Positions 1 through 11,880 of a DNA stretch of 64,000 nucleotides are shown one piece after another. Every line of letters begins with the position of its first letter. Within the stretch, counting starts at the first letter, position 1. Source of the stretch: Ligula intestinalis. Lineage: Eukaryota; Platyhelminthes; Cestoda; Diphyllobothriidea; Diphyllobothriidae. The translations under genes were made by a program, and so were the position numbers. The notes below the pieces were generated by a model. The model saw only the letters and a list, made by a program, of their open reading frames with translations. It was not told the DNA's origin and searched no databases. The stretch is from positions 9,779,388 to 9,843,387 of the forward strand of contig JAYGXS010000007.1 of NCBI GenBank assembly GCA_036362985.1, given 5' to 3'.

Positions 1-859
1 TTCACTCTGAAAATGGAACACGAAGTGCACTCGACAAATGGCAACTTTATTTGCGAGACTGATGCAAGTAAGGTTTCCTGTGGACCCGAAAGAGTTGATT
101 GCGGTCTTTGAGAAAACGCCTATGCAGAGTCAAATTCAGAGATTAAATAAGCATTTGGTAATGCATTCGCAGTATTCTAACCAGTAAACTAGGCTTTAGC
201 ATGACTGTTTAGCCTATAATTTCGTTGAGTCCTTAGTGAACGCTTTGGATAAAATCGAGCTGGGAATAGTGAAGTCGTTGGGTATTCAAACTTACTTTTG
301 AGGTCCAAACTACTCGGAAACCCTTATATCAGACGATGTAATCCTCATTGGCTAAAATATTAGAGCAATTGCACTCGATTAACAAAGTGTTTATTAATTG
401 CTGGGTTTGCGCTAAAAATTAGCGATAAAAGCAAACAAACCTTCAATCAGGACAAATAGGCCTTGAAACTCTATCACGGGCATGCTGAGTTTAGGAATAT
501 TCAGAAGATTTATCAGCAACCAAGTATCCTCAATTTTTCGACTCTCCCCCTCTCCTTCCGATAATAATTTGGAATAATAAGTCAGATTTTTACACTCCTT
601 GGACTCTTACAAGTGACCCTAAACAAGCTGTTTGCTGTTTTTCATGCTGGTTCCTCAAAACACTTTAAAAATTGATATCTTTGGAGACCAACCGTGGTAG
701 AGTTAACATAAACAAATCTTGGAACTTAGCCTAACTGCCTTTTTGACAATATATGAGGTTTGTGACTACGTCTTACATGTTCAAACTAGGTAATATTTAC
801 GGTCTCTTATTTCTGAGATATGTTAAGACCAACCGTTTACTTACTAGCAATCAAGAACA
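1..859. other. AT-rich intergenic DNA, nothing recognised
   Basis: No open reading frame with recognisable protein similarity, no RNA-gene signature and no repeat shared with the rest of the window was seen here. Confidence 0.5.
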
Positions 860-1500
860 TATATGCACCATATACCGTACATAGTTAAAATGCAGTCTAA
901 TTTTGAAACCGTAATTTATATAATTTGTCTATATCTATGAATAAACTTCTCAAGTATAATGCTGCATTTTTGAAAGTGAAAGGCTATATTACCGCATTTC
1001 TTTTCAAGACAAAATGCACATATGCATACAGTAATTAGCGGCACATCTTGTTTTAATTTGAAAATTACCTTAAGAAAATATTCCCAGAAAATGTAAGGCA
1101 CTGGATTAGAAAAGCAGTTAAGTCTGATTGACCGTGACTGCTTTTGACAAATGGCCCCTGGAAGATAGCTTTTGTTAATCGTTTGCTGTCAAAACGGCTT
1201 CTGTTTCAAACCGGAAGCAAGCATAACAGACGTGTTCTACACAACAGATTCATATTTCTTTCAAACACACTTTGATGCGTACGTGAGAATGCCCGCTTCC
1301 TATAAAAGGTCTTAGCCAAATATGTCAATAAAGAGAGCGTTAATTTTTGATATCGCTGGATAATAAATGGTCGGACACAATAAATAATGCTACTATACAA
1401 TCTCTGTGTGCTGTTTTATCTTCTGTGCTGTGCTTTTGTTCCGCTACTCATTACCATGTACTCTACCGCCCTCCTTCCATAAACGGAACCTTGATTTTTA
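860..1500. repeat. Repeat R1, copy 1
   Basis: This stretch aligns by eye with 2961-3487. Shared landmarks include the block around 970-990 (with 3065-3085), the 'ttttgacaaatggc' block near 1142 (with 3236) and the run before 'acagacgt' near 1227 (with 3320). The copies are clearly diverged and have no shared reading frame, so this is an old non-coding repeat or segmental duplication. R1 continues to about 1500, where it matches 4480-4560 on the far side of the R2 insertion in copy 2. Confidence 0.6.
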
Positions 1501-1884
1501 AGAATAATAGCTGAAATTGTTAACAACCACGAATTCTTACTATATCGACTCTGCTTTGAATTGGCATTACAAGGATTTGTACTTGCTCTCCGATAATAAT
1601 TTGCAAATTTGATTTGGAATTTTAGTTAAAAATAAACGCCTGCCATAGTGATCGCGTCCTCCACTTTTCCTTGGGCTTTCAGAAGCCCAGACTTCATATA
1701 ATATATTTGCTGTCGTATATTTAAGTTTCTGGAACCACTTGGCTAGTCATTGCAAAGTTGACAAAGAACAAAATTGGAGCTTGGCCGAAAAGTCTTTTTG
1801 ACAAAATAGGAGAATTTTGATGTTTTTTTCTCGTTTTGAAACCTCGCGGAAATTATGGTTCTAACTTCTTAATAATATGTTTTT
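1501..1884. other. Intergenic DNA, nothing recognised
   Basis: AT-rich spacer between repeat R1 copy 1 and the 3' end of the family A Penelope-like copy. No feature supported. Confidence 0.4.
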
Positions 1885-1900
1885 GTTAGAATTCGGTTTA

Positions 1901-1938
1901 TGGGAAACAATTATTTTCAGCAACTCTTCATCAGACCA
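1901..1938 (-). ncRNA. Hammerhead ribozyme motif of PLE A1
   Basis: Read on the minus strand: CTGATGA, a 2-bp helix II (AG/CT) with a 5-base loop, GAAA, then an almost self-complementary helix III ending in U followed by U17. Helix I keeps GGT/CC pairs but has a C-U mismatch at the first position. Core bases are intact. Small-helix-III hammerheads are a documented feature of Penelope-like retrotransposons. Confidence 0.7.
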
Positions 1939-2004
1939 AAAATTTGCAAGGGGAATTAACGCTGTACATAACAATAAAAGTTTAAATACGTAGAAAAGCA
2001 ATAA

Positions 2005-2958
2005 CTAGCTAACACGGGCGTTGCTTGGCCAACGCGGACTATGTCCGTTTGCGCATGTAGGCCATGTCAGCGTGTTGGTTGAGGGATTGTCGCTTGCTGG
2101 TAGGGGCGAAATCCTATCACCATCTGGTGTCGGTTTAGACCATGGAAGTGACAAAGCTTGTGTCAGAGTCTTCTGACAACACAGCACTGGATTTGCTAGT
2201 CTTATAGCTACTGCTTCGGCTGTTGCAAGCATTCGCTGGCGTAGGCTTTTGGAAAAATTAGATGACGTCCTGTAGACCACATGAAAGGCTTCGTTAATAT
2301 CGACTCGATTGTTCGTATCAACTAGATGTGCGAGAATAGCACTCGAGATCGATCTAGTTTCACCTTTACTTAGCCAGGTCAGTATGTGCTGACGTACCCT
2401 CTTTTCGAGACGTCTCGTTGTACGGCCTATGTATCCCACTCCACAGGAGCAAGTGAAAGAGTAAATGCACATTGATGTGGCCTTCAAAGGGAATCTGTGT
2501 TTACCTCCCAATCGTAGGAGGGGAGAGTTCGTGAATACCACCCGTAAGTTTGCGGCTGGGAAAGCGTTTGTGATTGCAGCCCTCAAGCGTCGTCTGACCA
2601 GCTCGCTGGTTGCATTGCCTAAGAAAGGCAGTCTTATGAACACGTCTTTCTTTTCTGTAGTTAAGGTGACAGGCTTTTTGGCGCGTTCACCAATATTTCG
2701 GAGGATGAACCTTTTGGGGTATCCATTTTCAATTATTGTATGCTGCAGTTGTTGGAGTTCTGCTTCGACAGTTTCAGGAGAACAAATCTGTCGTATTCTA
2801 GCTGCTAATCCTTCGACCAGATTTCGTTTTATATTGAGGAGACAAAACTGTGGAAGTAAGTGTATTGTCCTGTCCAGGTTTTCGTTCGGCAAACCCTGCG
2901 TAGGATAGATCCATCCTCTTGCCCTATCGTTTACTACTTGGCAAAAAAGAGTGAACAT
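2005..2958 (-). pseudogene. PLE family A RT-tail/GIY-YIG endonuclease remnant
   Basis: The longest open frame in the A copies is 317 codons. Residues from about 41 to the end match the PLE linker and C-terminal GIY-YIG nuclease. TSMCIYSFTCSCG (about 161-173) leads into GYIGRT (175-180), followed by the basic RRLEKRVRQH helix and the conserved ATAEAVAIRLANPVLC segment. In the PLE family this domain nicks target DNA for RT priming. The first ~40 residues are the RT C-terminus read in the wrong frame: the correct RT frame appears in copy A4 and is offset by one base at the RT/linker junction. The copy lacks the catalytic RT core and cannot be autonomous. The start codon is incidental. Confidence 0.8.
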
Positions 2959-2960
2959 AC

Positions 2961-3487
2961 ATTATCAAGCATGCATAGTTAGCATAAAGTCTAAGGTTAA
3001 AATATAATATATATACCCTTTTTATATCTATTAGCGTTTATCTCAAGTAAAAGTTCGCTTTTAAAAGTGAAAGACTATATTTCCACGTGTTTTCTTCAAC
3101 AAAACTGCGAATGTACATAAAACAGTAACCGGCATATCTTGCTTCAACTAAGAAAATATTTAAATAAATAGTCCCAGCAGCAGTTAGGCACTGGACGTAG
3201 AAAAAAGCGTGTCAGCGTGATTGAGCGTGACGTCTTTTGACAAATGGCACTTGGGGCGATAACATAGGTTAAGCTTATGCTGTCCCATAGGCTTCTGGCT
3301 CACATCGAAAGTCAGCACAACAGACGTATTTTACAGAGCAGAAGCATATTTCCTTCAAACCAATGCGTATGTGACAGTGCATGTCTCCTAGTAGAAAAAT
3401 AAACTTAATAGGCCAATCATGAACAACTTCGATTTTCTGAAATTGCTGGACACCAGCTGATCGGACACCGTCAATAACGCTACTACA
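2961..3487. repeat. Repeat R1, copy 2
   Basis: Diverged second copy of the 860-1500 repeat. It is interrupted on the right by the fold-back element R2 (3492-4434). R1-like sequence resumes near 4480-4560, in the stretch containing 'ttttattttctgtgct', matching copy 1 near 1410-1440. Confidence 0.6.
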
Positions 3488-3491
3488 GTAG

Positions 3492-4434
3492 ACGCCGTTG
3501 ATCATGCAATATTTCGACGTATGCGAAAGAATAATACTCTTCGCTAATCTGAATTCACTCCAGTTGTGACACTGATTATCCTTTAGTGTATTCTGAAGTT
3601 ATTTCAGTCAATATAGGTTGCCGGCTTTTTAAAGACCTTCGTTCTGACTCCTACTGAAACGTAGCTTTTGTAAAACTGACTACTTAAGTATTATGCCTTT
3701 TCATCCTTGATTTTAGCTGCCTTTATAAATTCAAATATATTTTATGGAAAACATAGATAAAAGAATTATTTTTATACATGATTGATAGCAAATTACGCTT
3801 CCTTTAAATTTTAAACGCGAAGGAAGGATAGTTGTCGGTTTTAAAAAAGTTGCCCAATTGCCGAATAATTGTCTAACCTAGTGACTGCTACACTCGAATT
3901 CAACTTTTAGAAACTGCGAATCGTGTACATCTTGTTTAAGGGAAAGTACGTCTTCACATACAGCCTGCAGAAGAGGTCACATAGTTGTCATAACATATTG
4001 AAATAGATGTGAAACATATTTTATGCATTTGAGGAGGCGTTAATAATTTGACAGATACGGCGTTTTATGAATAAACGCCTCACAGTTGTAGAAAAGCTCA
4101 TTATTAACAACTTTTTTAAACCTGAAAGCTTCCCTTCCTTCAAGTATAAAATTTAAACAAGGCCTTATTGGCTACCAAACATGTGCAAGAAATTTTTTAT
4201 CTATGTTTTTTTCATAAAATATATTTGAATTTATTAAGGCAGTCAAAATCAATGATAAAAAGGCATACTGCTTAAGCAGTCAGTTTTTACAATAGATGCG
4301 TGTTGCTAGGAGTCGGAACGAAGCTCTTCGAAAAGCCGACATCCTATCTTCACTGAAATGACTTCAGAATAGACTACACAATAATCAGTATCACAACTTT
4401 CGCATATGTCGAAATATTGCATGATCAACGGCGG
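3492..4434. repeat. Fold-back element R2, copy 1 (long inverted repeat)
   Basis: The left arm (3492-3851) and right arm (4108-4434) are inverted repeats of about 330-360 bp with many substitutions and small indels. The outer ends share 'gccgttgatcatgca' and the inner ends share the 'ttttaaaaaagttg' block. A spacer of about 256 bp separates them. A second copy with the same arm and spacer sequence lies at 55490-56505, so this is a dispersed fold-back element. No protein is evident, so it is probably non-autonomous. Confidence 0.75.
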
Positions 4435-6173
4435 CTTCTGTTTATAGGTTTCGTTAACTTTGAATTTTAAATACAGCGCCAATCAGTTAACGTGCAGACT
4501 TTCAATCTCGTTTTATTTTCTGTGCTCTACTTCTGATTCGCTATTTTTAACAAGCAATCTTTCGCTTTCCCTATGCAAGTTGAACGGTAACATTTTTTCT
4601 TAGGCGTACCAACGTTCTTACCCAAATCAACATTATGAACAATCGTAATTGGCTAAGTGGAATACAGTTGATTGGGATTCCATTTTTCCAGGTCCCTGCT
4701 CACCAGCAGGTCGACAGCCTACAGTCGCAAACGCGGAAGTGTGAAAGTATTTCCTGAATGAATTAAGGTAACACCTTTTGTGTACAAAAAACTTTGAGAT
4801 TTTGCAGTTTGATATCCACTGCCAAAAAAGATGGATACGATTTGGTCCATGTGACAGACTTTTTAACTGATTAACAGCAAGCTTTATTTAATCTTTAGAT
4901 CGGTGGAAGATAGATAATTTTGTTCTGGTAAGTTTTTGAGGCATATGTAGTAGGCGAAGTAAGTTATAAAATGGGCTAAACATTATAAGAGCATCACTTG
5001 AATCTGGATTAGATGGACAAGATACTCAAATAAGAATAAGTTACCCGCCAGCTTAAAGAAGCAGCTAATTAAGCGGACCTTATGTTCTTGGAAAACAGTG
5101 GTTGACGAGAAAAATTTAAAATGAAAAAAATACAGAAGGGTGCGTTAAAGGCTTCAAATCCATTATGTGCAACAACAATTTTAAGGGTGTCTGTTACATA
5201 ACACTCTGGTTTAATCACGTTCAAGAAGGGATGTAATATGCAGCTTTCGGTGGCAAGCATGCTTTTTTTGCGGGAAGGATATAAGAGGCAAAGAGAGGTG
5301 GGGACACCAACTTATACAAAACAAAGGCCATAATAAACGGATACAGTCGTTAACATACTGCCCGCTGCATGTTTGCCAGTACATTACTTTGTGCTTTCTA
5401 CCCAAGGTGAATAGGTAAATCGGTGTGCCCTTTAGTTCACATAGTCTGTTGAACTTAATTCTACTTCCTATATGTTTTGTTATCATGGCCTAAAAAAGGC
5501 TAGCCACAATGTACCCCATCTCTCGACTTAAGTTTAAATGTTGATGATATTTTGGGGTATAGTAGCAAGCCCATCTGACCATAACACATACTTGCTTAAA
5601 AAGTGGCTCTCATAAATGCACAAAATGAACAACTGAAACTGAAAAACGACCTTGTCTAAACTTTTTAACCAACTCCGCTTAATCTTAAACAAAGTGTTGT
5701 ACACTAAACCGGAAGTCAATCATGTTTATGCCTAATTAAAACTCTAACCCGGTAATATTGTAGGTGCCCTTTCAGACAAATTTGTTCCAACTGCCCCTAA
5801 TCTGAAAATTATTCAGTGTAGCGGCATCCATTTCCTATTCAGTATTCTGAACAGTATGTCTGTGGCTTAATTTTAAACGCACAACAACTTCAAAACTTGC
5901 GTAGGAATGCCAGGATATCCCTAGGGTTGCAATGACTGACAATAGGCGGACACTGCCCCTGCATGTACAGAATGTAATCAACTCACGTAATGAGGAAAAG
6001 TTTGGTGCGTGGCTTAGAAACCTTTGGCCCTGTTTTTCTTCTGACTTTATGTGGACCTAAAACTCACAAAGATTTTTACGTAACAAAGCTGTTGGATATC
6101 CAAAGTGTTAATTGGTGCGGGAAACCAAACCCTTTGTTTTTGTGCATTTTGCTATTTAAAGAACTTCAGAAGA
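4435..6173. other. Intergenic DNA without recognised genes
   Basis: Short open frames here, such as those near 5211-5486 and 5990-6205, show no family similarity and have AT-rich, low-complexity composition. The last ~35 bases (6140-6173) belong to repeat R3, which resumes at 8113 after the PLE insertion. Confidence 0.45.
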
Positions 6174-6179
6174 TAAATT

Positions 6180-6219
6180 GGCGAACATACATTTGTTTTC
6201 GATAAATTCTCATCAGGCC
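6180..6219 (-). ncRNA. Hammerhead ribozyme of PLE B1, core intact
   Basis: Minus strand: GGC (helix I), CTGATGA, GA-ATTTA-TC (helix II of 2 bp), GAAA, a helix III of 4 bp (AACA/TGTT including A15.1-U16.1) with a 6-base loop, C17, then GCC closing helix I. Every strictly conserved hammerhead base is present. Cleavage is predicted 3' of the C before GCC. It is in the same orientation as the RT-EN ORF and sits at the element's 3' end. Confidence 0.8.
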
Positions 6220-6482
6220 TTTACATTTATATGGTACTGAAATAAATAAACAATGAAGGTTAGTGGAAAATTTCACGTTATTGTTGTCAGGGTCGGTGGG
6301 TGGGGAAAGGGGGAGGGGTTGGGGAAGTTGCGGACAGAAGGTCAATCTCTAGCCGGTCCGATGTCCGACGCAGGTAATAAGGTGTGCATGGTTGGATTTA
6401 GGACTTGTTCGTCTCTGCGGGGGTCCGTTTCCGAGGCCAGTGGTCCATTGTGTGTAGGCATGTTAGCTAGTTTCGCCCATGG

Positions 6483-8107
6483 TTACTGTGGCGCCGCGAC
6501 AAAGTTATTTTGGGCGCATAGCACTGGTCGGCGAAGCCTAATGGCGACAGCCTCTCCCGTCGCCAACAGACGCTGTCCGAGGAATTTAAAGTAGCTCGAG
6601 GGCACCTTGTAGGTCACTCGGAAGGCCTCTTTGGCATCCACGCGATGGTCGGAGTCTACCAGGTGCGCTAGAATGGAACTATTTATGCCCTTAATTTGGC
6701 CCTTCCCTAACCATGCTCGCATGTGTTCTCTTATCCTTTGGATAAGCACCGGCTCTTGCGACCAATATATCCTGCCCCGCAGGAACAGGTAAATGAATAT
6801 ATGCACATAGAGGTGGTCTGAGCTGGCGGTTTATCCTTGATTTCTCCGTAAAGGATGGAAGTATTTGAGAACAATACATGGGCGTTGGCTGCTGGGAAGG
6901 TAGTTGCTACGGCTTGACTTAGGCACCTCCTTAGCAGTTCGCTTGGTCCGTCCCCTTGCAATGGGATTCTGATTAAGACTCGTTTCTTCTCTACTGTTAA
7001 TACTGAGGGCTTTGGCGGCCTTTCAGCCATGTTTTTAGTGATAAATTGACTAGCATACCCATTTTGTCGAAACAAGCCTTCAACAATCTTAGGCTCCTCT
7101 TCAATGCTATCAGTCGAGTTAAGCCTCTTTGCCCTTTGCGTCAAACACTTTACTTAATTGCGTTTGAAGTTCAACGGTACGCAACTAGCAAAATTGATGT
7201 ATTGCACGGACCACGTCTTCTTGCGATATACCCTACGTTGAATGCTCCCATCAGCTCTTTTACTCAATAGTACATCAAGGAATGGAAGCGATCTAGATTT
7301 TTCTTCTTCTAGGGTAAATTTTATTGATGGGTTCGCCCGATTTACTGTATACATTAGCGTTGATAAGTTTGTTTGATCTGATGCAACTGCAAATATATCG
7401 CCTACGTACTGTTTATAGTACGTTAGATTATTTCTCTGGTGTCTAAGTTGCGTAGCTTCTAGTTTGCCCATGAATATATATATGCTAGAAGTGGGCCCAG
7501 GGGCGAGCTCATTGCTACTCCGTCTAATTGTCTCTACAGGTTATTGTCAAATAGGAACTGTACATTCAAGGTGCATTTCAGCAATTATTCTTTCAGTGCA
7601 GTTACTGGCATTCTTATGTCGTGCTGAGTCAAGGTAATGAGTTCAAAGATGTATTCTAATGTTTCTGTGACCGGCACGTTCGTGAACAGGGACGAGACAT
7701 CAAGCGAGAACATCATCATCCCGTTCAGATCGAGGTCTTTTACGCCGTCCAAGAATTCGAAGGTGTCTCGGAGGCTGTGAGGTGCTATTCGACTCTGTAT
7801 GGGTTTCAGCTTGTCTGCTAGCCATTTTGCTGTCGCATGGTATGGCGAGTTTCTCATATCTAGGATGGGACTAACGGGCATGCCATCTTTTTGAATCTTA
7901 GGCAGCCCGTATAGTCGAGATATGTAGGTGCCAATGGGACGGAGACACTCTTAGTCATACTCGCTTATGATGCCGTCCTTTTGAAGTCATTTCAGGCAAT
8001 CAGTCCGCTGGGTTTCAACCTCATCCGTGCGATCTTGATCCTTTTCTGTCTTGCTTAACGTTTCTTCGTATGACAGAATGGATCGCATTTTTGCAACGTA
8101 GTCTGTA
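6483..8107 (-). pseudogene. PLE family B reverse transcriptase-GIY-YIG polyprotein, broken
   Basis: Reading from 8107 downward, the fragments give LYGLPKIQK, the motif A region SLDVSSLFTNVP, the motif B region (here AMSSPLGP instead of the AMGSPLGP seen in the 52-kb copy), the motif C box and LPFLDVLL. These are followed by YRKKTW, the linker, and a GIY-YIG domain (CIYSFTCSCGAGYIGR). The element's role would be reverse transcription and target nicking. It is dead: motif C reads YVGD instead of YVDD, and several stops and frameshifts split it (pieces at 7585-7881, 7154-7471, 6731-7144 and 6483-6806). Confidence 0.85.
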
Positions 8108-8112
8108 GAACA

Positions 8113-10461
8113 TTAATATAAGCAGGAATTTTTTTAACAAACAGCTTCTGCAACCGGAACGTCTGATTCAAAGTCAGGGCAAATCAAGGGAAGCAAGTTT
8201 GGAAAATAAGATTCTTTCCCTGTGATAGCAAAGCGAATTAAGCCTTCAAATAAATTTCACATCTCTATGGCATTTTTCCCCTCAAACGCACTTATAAAAG
8301 TTTTTTTGTTTAAGCACACTGATATTAAGTTCCATAAAAAAATAACATATAAGTTACTGAGGAAAGGGACAATGGGAAAAATCGGTTATAAATTTGAAAT
8401 ATTTGGCAGGTTACATGTTTAATGGTGTTTCGACTAATGTGTAAGTTAACAACGGACTAGACAAAAGGAAAACTCTAACTATGCTTTCGGCCACTTATTG
8501 GTACATTTGCCTTCCTAGAACCTGGAGCTGGTGATAATAAATATAGTGAAAAGCACTCGAAATTTAAGAGGAAAGGGTCCTTAATTCCATTCCCAGCCGG
8601 TATTTTATCACCAGTTTACAGCGCAAAAAATGCATCTTGCTGTTTTTAATCTTTCAAGCACATTTTATACTAAGAAAGCATGTTGGCAGATAAAAACGGC
8701 ATGCTGGTTCTTTATGTGGAAATATTTGGGCGCCATATATGTAGGAAATCTCTTATTGAATATGACGTATAAAAGTTATTTATTCTTGTGTTTTGCTATA
8801 AATAAACGCCAATTAATGCAAAGCATACCTAAATAAACCGCTTTTGGAAGCGGAATCTCCAATCTTAAGTCGAATGGGAGCAAATCTAAGGAATCGCATT
8901 TTTTGTGCAAACATTTTTTTCTGCAATTTTGGAATTGCTATGTCAGAAAACGCAGTAAGGAGACGTGCCTGGACACATTTCCTTTTGCCGCACCGATATT
9001 TTGCCACCGTAAAACAAAACAAGGCATATTTTGCCATGGAGATGGGCACCGTAAACAATTTTGTTAAACATGAAGCCTGTAGCAGGAGACGTTTTTATGC
9101 AACTGGCTTGCCACTAGGGCATCAGGTAGGAACGGAAAAGTCAGAAGATTAACAGTTTTTCAAATCCGTTATATACATCCAGCCACTCTTTTACCCTTTT
9201 AGATCATGTGCTGCGTTCAAACAAAACATGCTGTCATATAAAGAAAAAAATAGGATTTTTTTCATTTTCAGCTGCAATTGCATCAATAATTTACCGGAAG
9301 GTGCGAAAGCTGGTCAACTGTATCTACTTGATCCTGTCGTTAGCTAGGAAAATGAAATGTACACAGCCGTTCATCCGCTGCATGCCTAAGTGATGGGTTT
9401 CTTAATGGAGTGACTTCTTATAGAGCATTTTAAAGTTATCTTGGGCTTATTTATTATTAACTTTTGCTGTAGGCATATATTTTTCTCGGAAATAACTTTT
9501 CCCGTTTGGTTGGGAATACATCTGTCATCTAAATGACCATCTGCACTAGAAAGAATGAAAAGAAAGAAAGCATTACTTCGACAAACATTTTGTAGAAACA
9601 TTTTATTTTTGTAGTTTTTATAACTTAGGTAACTAGCCAATCGAGTGAACACAATGAAAGTCGTGAAATACCTTTCACTTCTTCAAGGATTATTGAAAAA
9701 TCATGGTAATTTAACGTCAGCGATGCCTCTAAAGACACTTAAAGAAGAATGCTGTCTGAACAATCATCGGATGAATTTGCCACCAGAAAGTTTGTTTAAA
9801 TTTATCGGCCTAGTTACGGTGCTTTTTCACGTTTCCGGAATAGGATACTTCCTTTAAATCATTAAGTATTTTGTAGAAAATTATGAGTGAGTTTTATATT
9901 TCTTTTTATTTTATCTTTGCTTACGTTTGCACATTATTCTTCCAAGGTAATGGTGCAGACGCTTCGGCCAGTTTGTGGGTACTGGCTATTCTTTCTCAAA
10001 GTCCGCTGTTTTGCATGGATTGGTCATTTACTGCATACGTATGCACTACAAATCGCCATGCGACAGTCTGCGAATTCTCTCGTGTGCCATTCAAGACTCA
10101 ACGTAAAAATATGTGGATCGTAACCAGCTGGGTTAAGGCCACACCATTCTAATTCATGCACCCATTAATTTTTATCGCAAAGGATAAAAAGAGTGATCGA
10201 ATGCACATTGTACCGAGGTTTTAGAGGCCTCCTAGGCTGCTCCTACACCTATATTCTCGGAAGAAATAGAATGACGGTTGTAGGGTTTTACTGCCTGACT
10301 AACCGGCAGAGCAAATGAAGAAAAATATCCTGTAGTGCAGGTAACCCTACGGTAAATTTCAGAAATTGTCTGTTTTCGGTTGTTTCAAAAATATCCCTAT
10401 GCTATTTGCTGCTGAGGAGAAAACCCCTTGTGTCTTAGTGCAGTGCGCTATGAAAAATACA
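8113..10461 (+). repeat. Repeat R3 tandem unit 1
   Basis: First of three diverged head-to-tail units of about 2.35 kb (10462 and 12836 start the next two). Shared landmarks in order: 'attaatataagcagg' start, 'gcttacttattggt...' near 8490/10555, 'aaataaacc' near 8830/10880, the 'cgcaccgat...ttttg' block near 8990/11078/13440, and the 'gcacattattcttccaagg' block near 9930. Small open frames inside (for example 8844-9152 and 9883-10152) are not conserved between units, so the repeat looks non-coding. Confidence 0.65.
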
Positions 10462-11880
10462 TTAATAAAAGCAGAAATTTTATTTCAAAATCAGTTTCCA
10501 CATCCGAAGTTTCTGATTTGAAGTCAACTCAGAAATATGATAGTCTGCTTTCGCCTACTTATTGGTGCATCTTCACTCCCGGAACCTGGGGCTTATGTTA
10601 ATTGAATTTAGTGAAATAAACCCGAAATTAAAGAAAAAAGTGTCCTTTATTGCATTTCCAGGCGCTTTTTACCACTAGTATTCAGCACAAAATGCGAAAT
10701 GCTAAATTTTAAACTAAAGGTGAATTTCGCACTCAGGAGAACAAATTTAATGCACCTACATTATATTGAAAGATTTGTACACCATATATTGAAGAAATTT
10801 CCTCTACAATGTGGCATAATAGTATCACTTACTTCCTGCATTTTGCTTTAAATAGTCGCCAGTAAATGCAATACATTCCTAAATAAACCCTTTCATAAAG
10901 CGTGAACTCTTATCTTAAGACAGTGAAAGTCAGATGGGAGAAAGTCTAAGGAAGCACAAATTCATTCGTGAAAAGAAGGAACGAATTCAGGTAGAAAAAT
11001 TGTTTCTTTGCACTATTGGATTTGTTATGTCAGAGCACGCAGTACGTAAACGCGCCTGACCAAATTTTCCTTTGCCGCACCGACGTTTTATGACCATGAA
11101 CAAGAAAACGCGCATTTTTCCATGGAGATGGGCACCGAAAACAATCTTGTCACCCTTTGAGGCTTGTGGCAGGAGGTGTTTTTATGCAACTGTCTTGCCA
11201 CTAGGGCGTTAGGTAGAAACGGAACAGTCAGACGATTAACAGTTTTTGCAAAACCCTTATATACACTCAGCCTCCCTTTGGTACATTTTCAGTCTTAGAC
11301 CATCAGCTTTATTCAATCAAAACGCGCTTTCGTATTACGAGAACAATTTTTTTATTTGCAGCTGCGGTTGTATCACTTATTTTCTGGTGGATGTGAGAGC
11401 CGGTCAAATGAATCAATTATAACCTGACGTTAGATAGGAAAATAAAATATACGCAGAAATTTATCAGCTGAATGTCAAAGTGATGCGCTTCTGAAAGGAG
11501 TTACTTCGTATAGAGCGTTATCAAGTTATCTTGGGCCTATTTATTATTAAATTTTGTTGTGGGCGTTTATTCTTCTTGGGAATAACCTCTCCCGTTTAGT
11601 TGGGATGACAACTCTCATCTGCACGACCATGTGCACTATAAAGAATAGACAGAAATAAATCAGTACTTCGGTAAACGCTTTTAAGAATAATTTTATTTTG
11701 ATTGATTTTATCACCTAACTTACTGGGCAAACGCTTGAACACACAGAAAATCGTGAAATCGTCACCGGTACTCCAAAAATAATCAGAAACTCATCGAAAT
11801 CCAATATCGGTTACGTCTATTGGAACAGTGAGGGTGCTTTTGCATGTTTCCGAAATTCGAGATTTTCCCAATATATATGC

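Larger units (their letters stand above)
1885..2960 (-). mobile_element. Penelope-like element family A, copy A1, 5'-truncated
   Basis: This minus-strand copy keeps the end of the reverse transcriptase, the linker, the GIY-YIG endonuclease and a 3' UTR ending in a hammerhead motif at 1901-1938. It is homologous to copies at 22.9-23.97 kb and 25.57-26.94 kb. The 5' truncation at about 2960 lies inside the RT domain, as is common for target-primed retroelements. It separates the two copies of repeat R1. Its ends were set by where similarity to the other A copies stops. Confidence 0.85.
6174..8112 (-). mobile_element. Penelope-like element family B, copy B1 (longest copy)
   Basis: About 1.94 kb on the minus strand, from within the N-terminal half of the ORF through RT, linker, GIY-YIG and a 3' UTR with a hammerhead at 6180-6219. 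It is inserted into repeat R3: R3 sequence ends at 'tttaaagaac' before 6174 and resumes with 'attaatataagcagg' at 8113. Uninterrupted R3 copies at 10455 and 12828 show the two blocks next to each other. AGAAC occurs at both junctions and is a plausible target-site duplication. Similar fragments occur at 30.1-30.6, 36.2-37.1 and 52.0-53.7 kb. Confidence 0.85.

Noticed and set aside
2465..2908. 147-codon plus-strand open frame
   Set aside because: It is the antisense of the family A GIY-YIG pseudogene; a matching antisense frame appears at 26238, as expected from shared sequence, not a separate gene.
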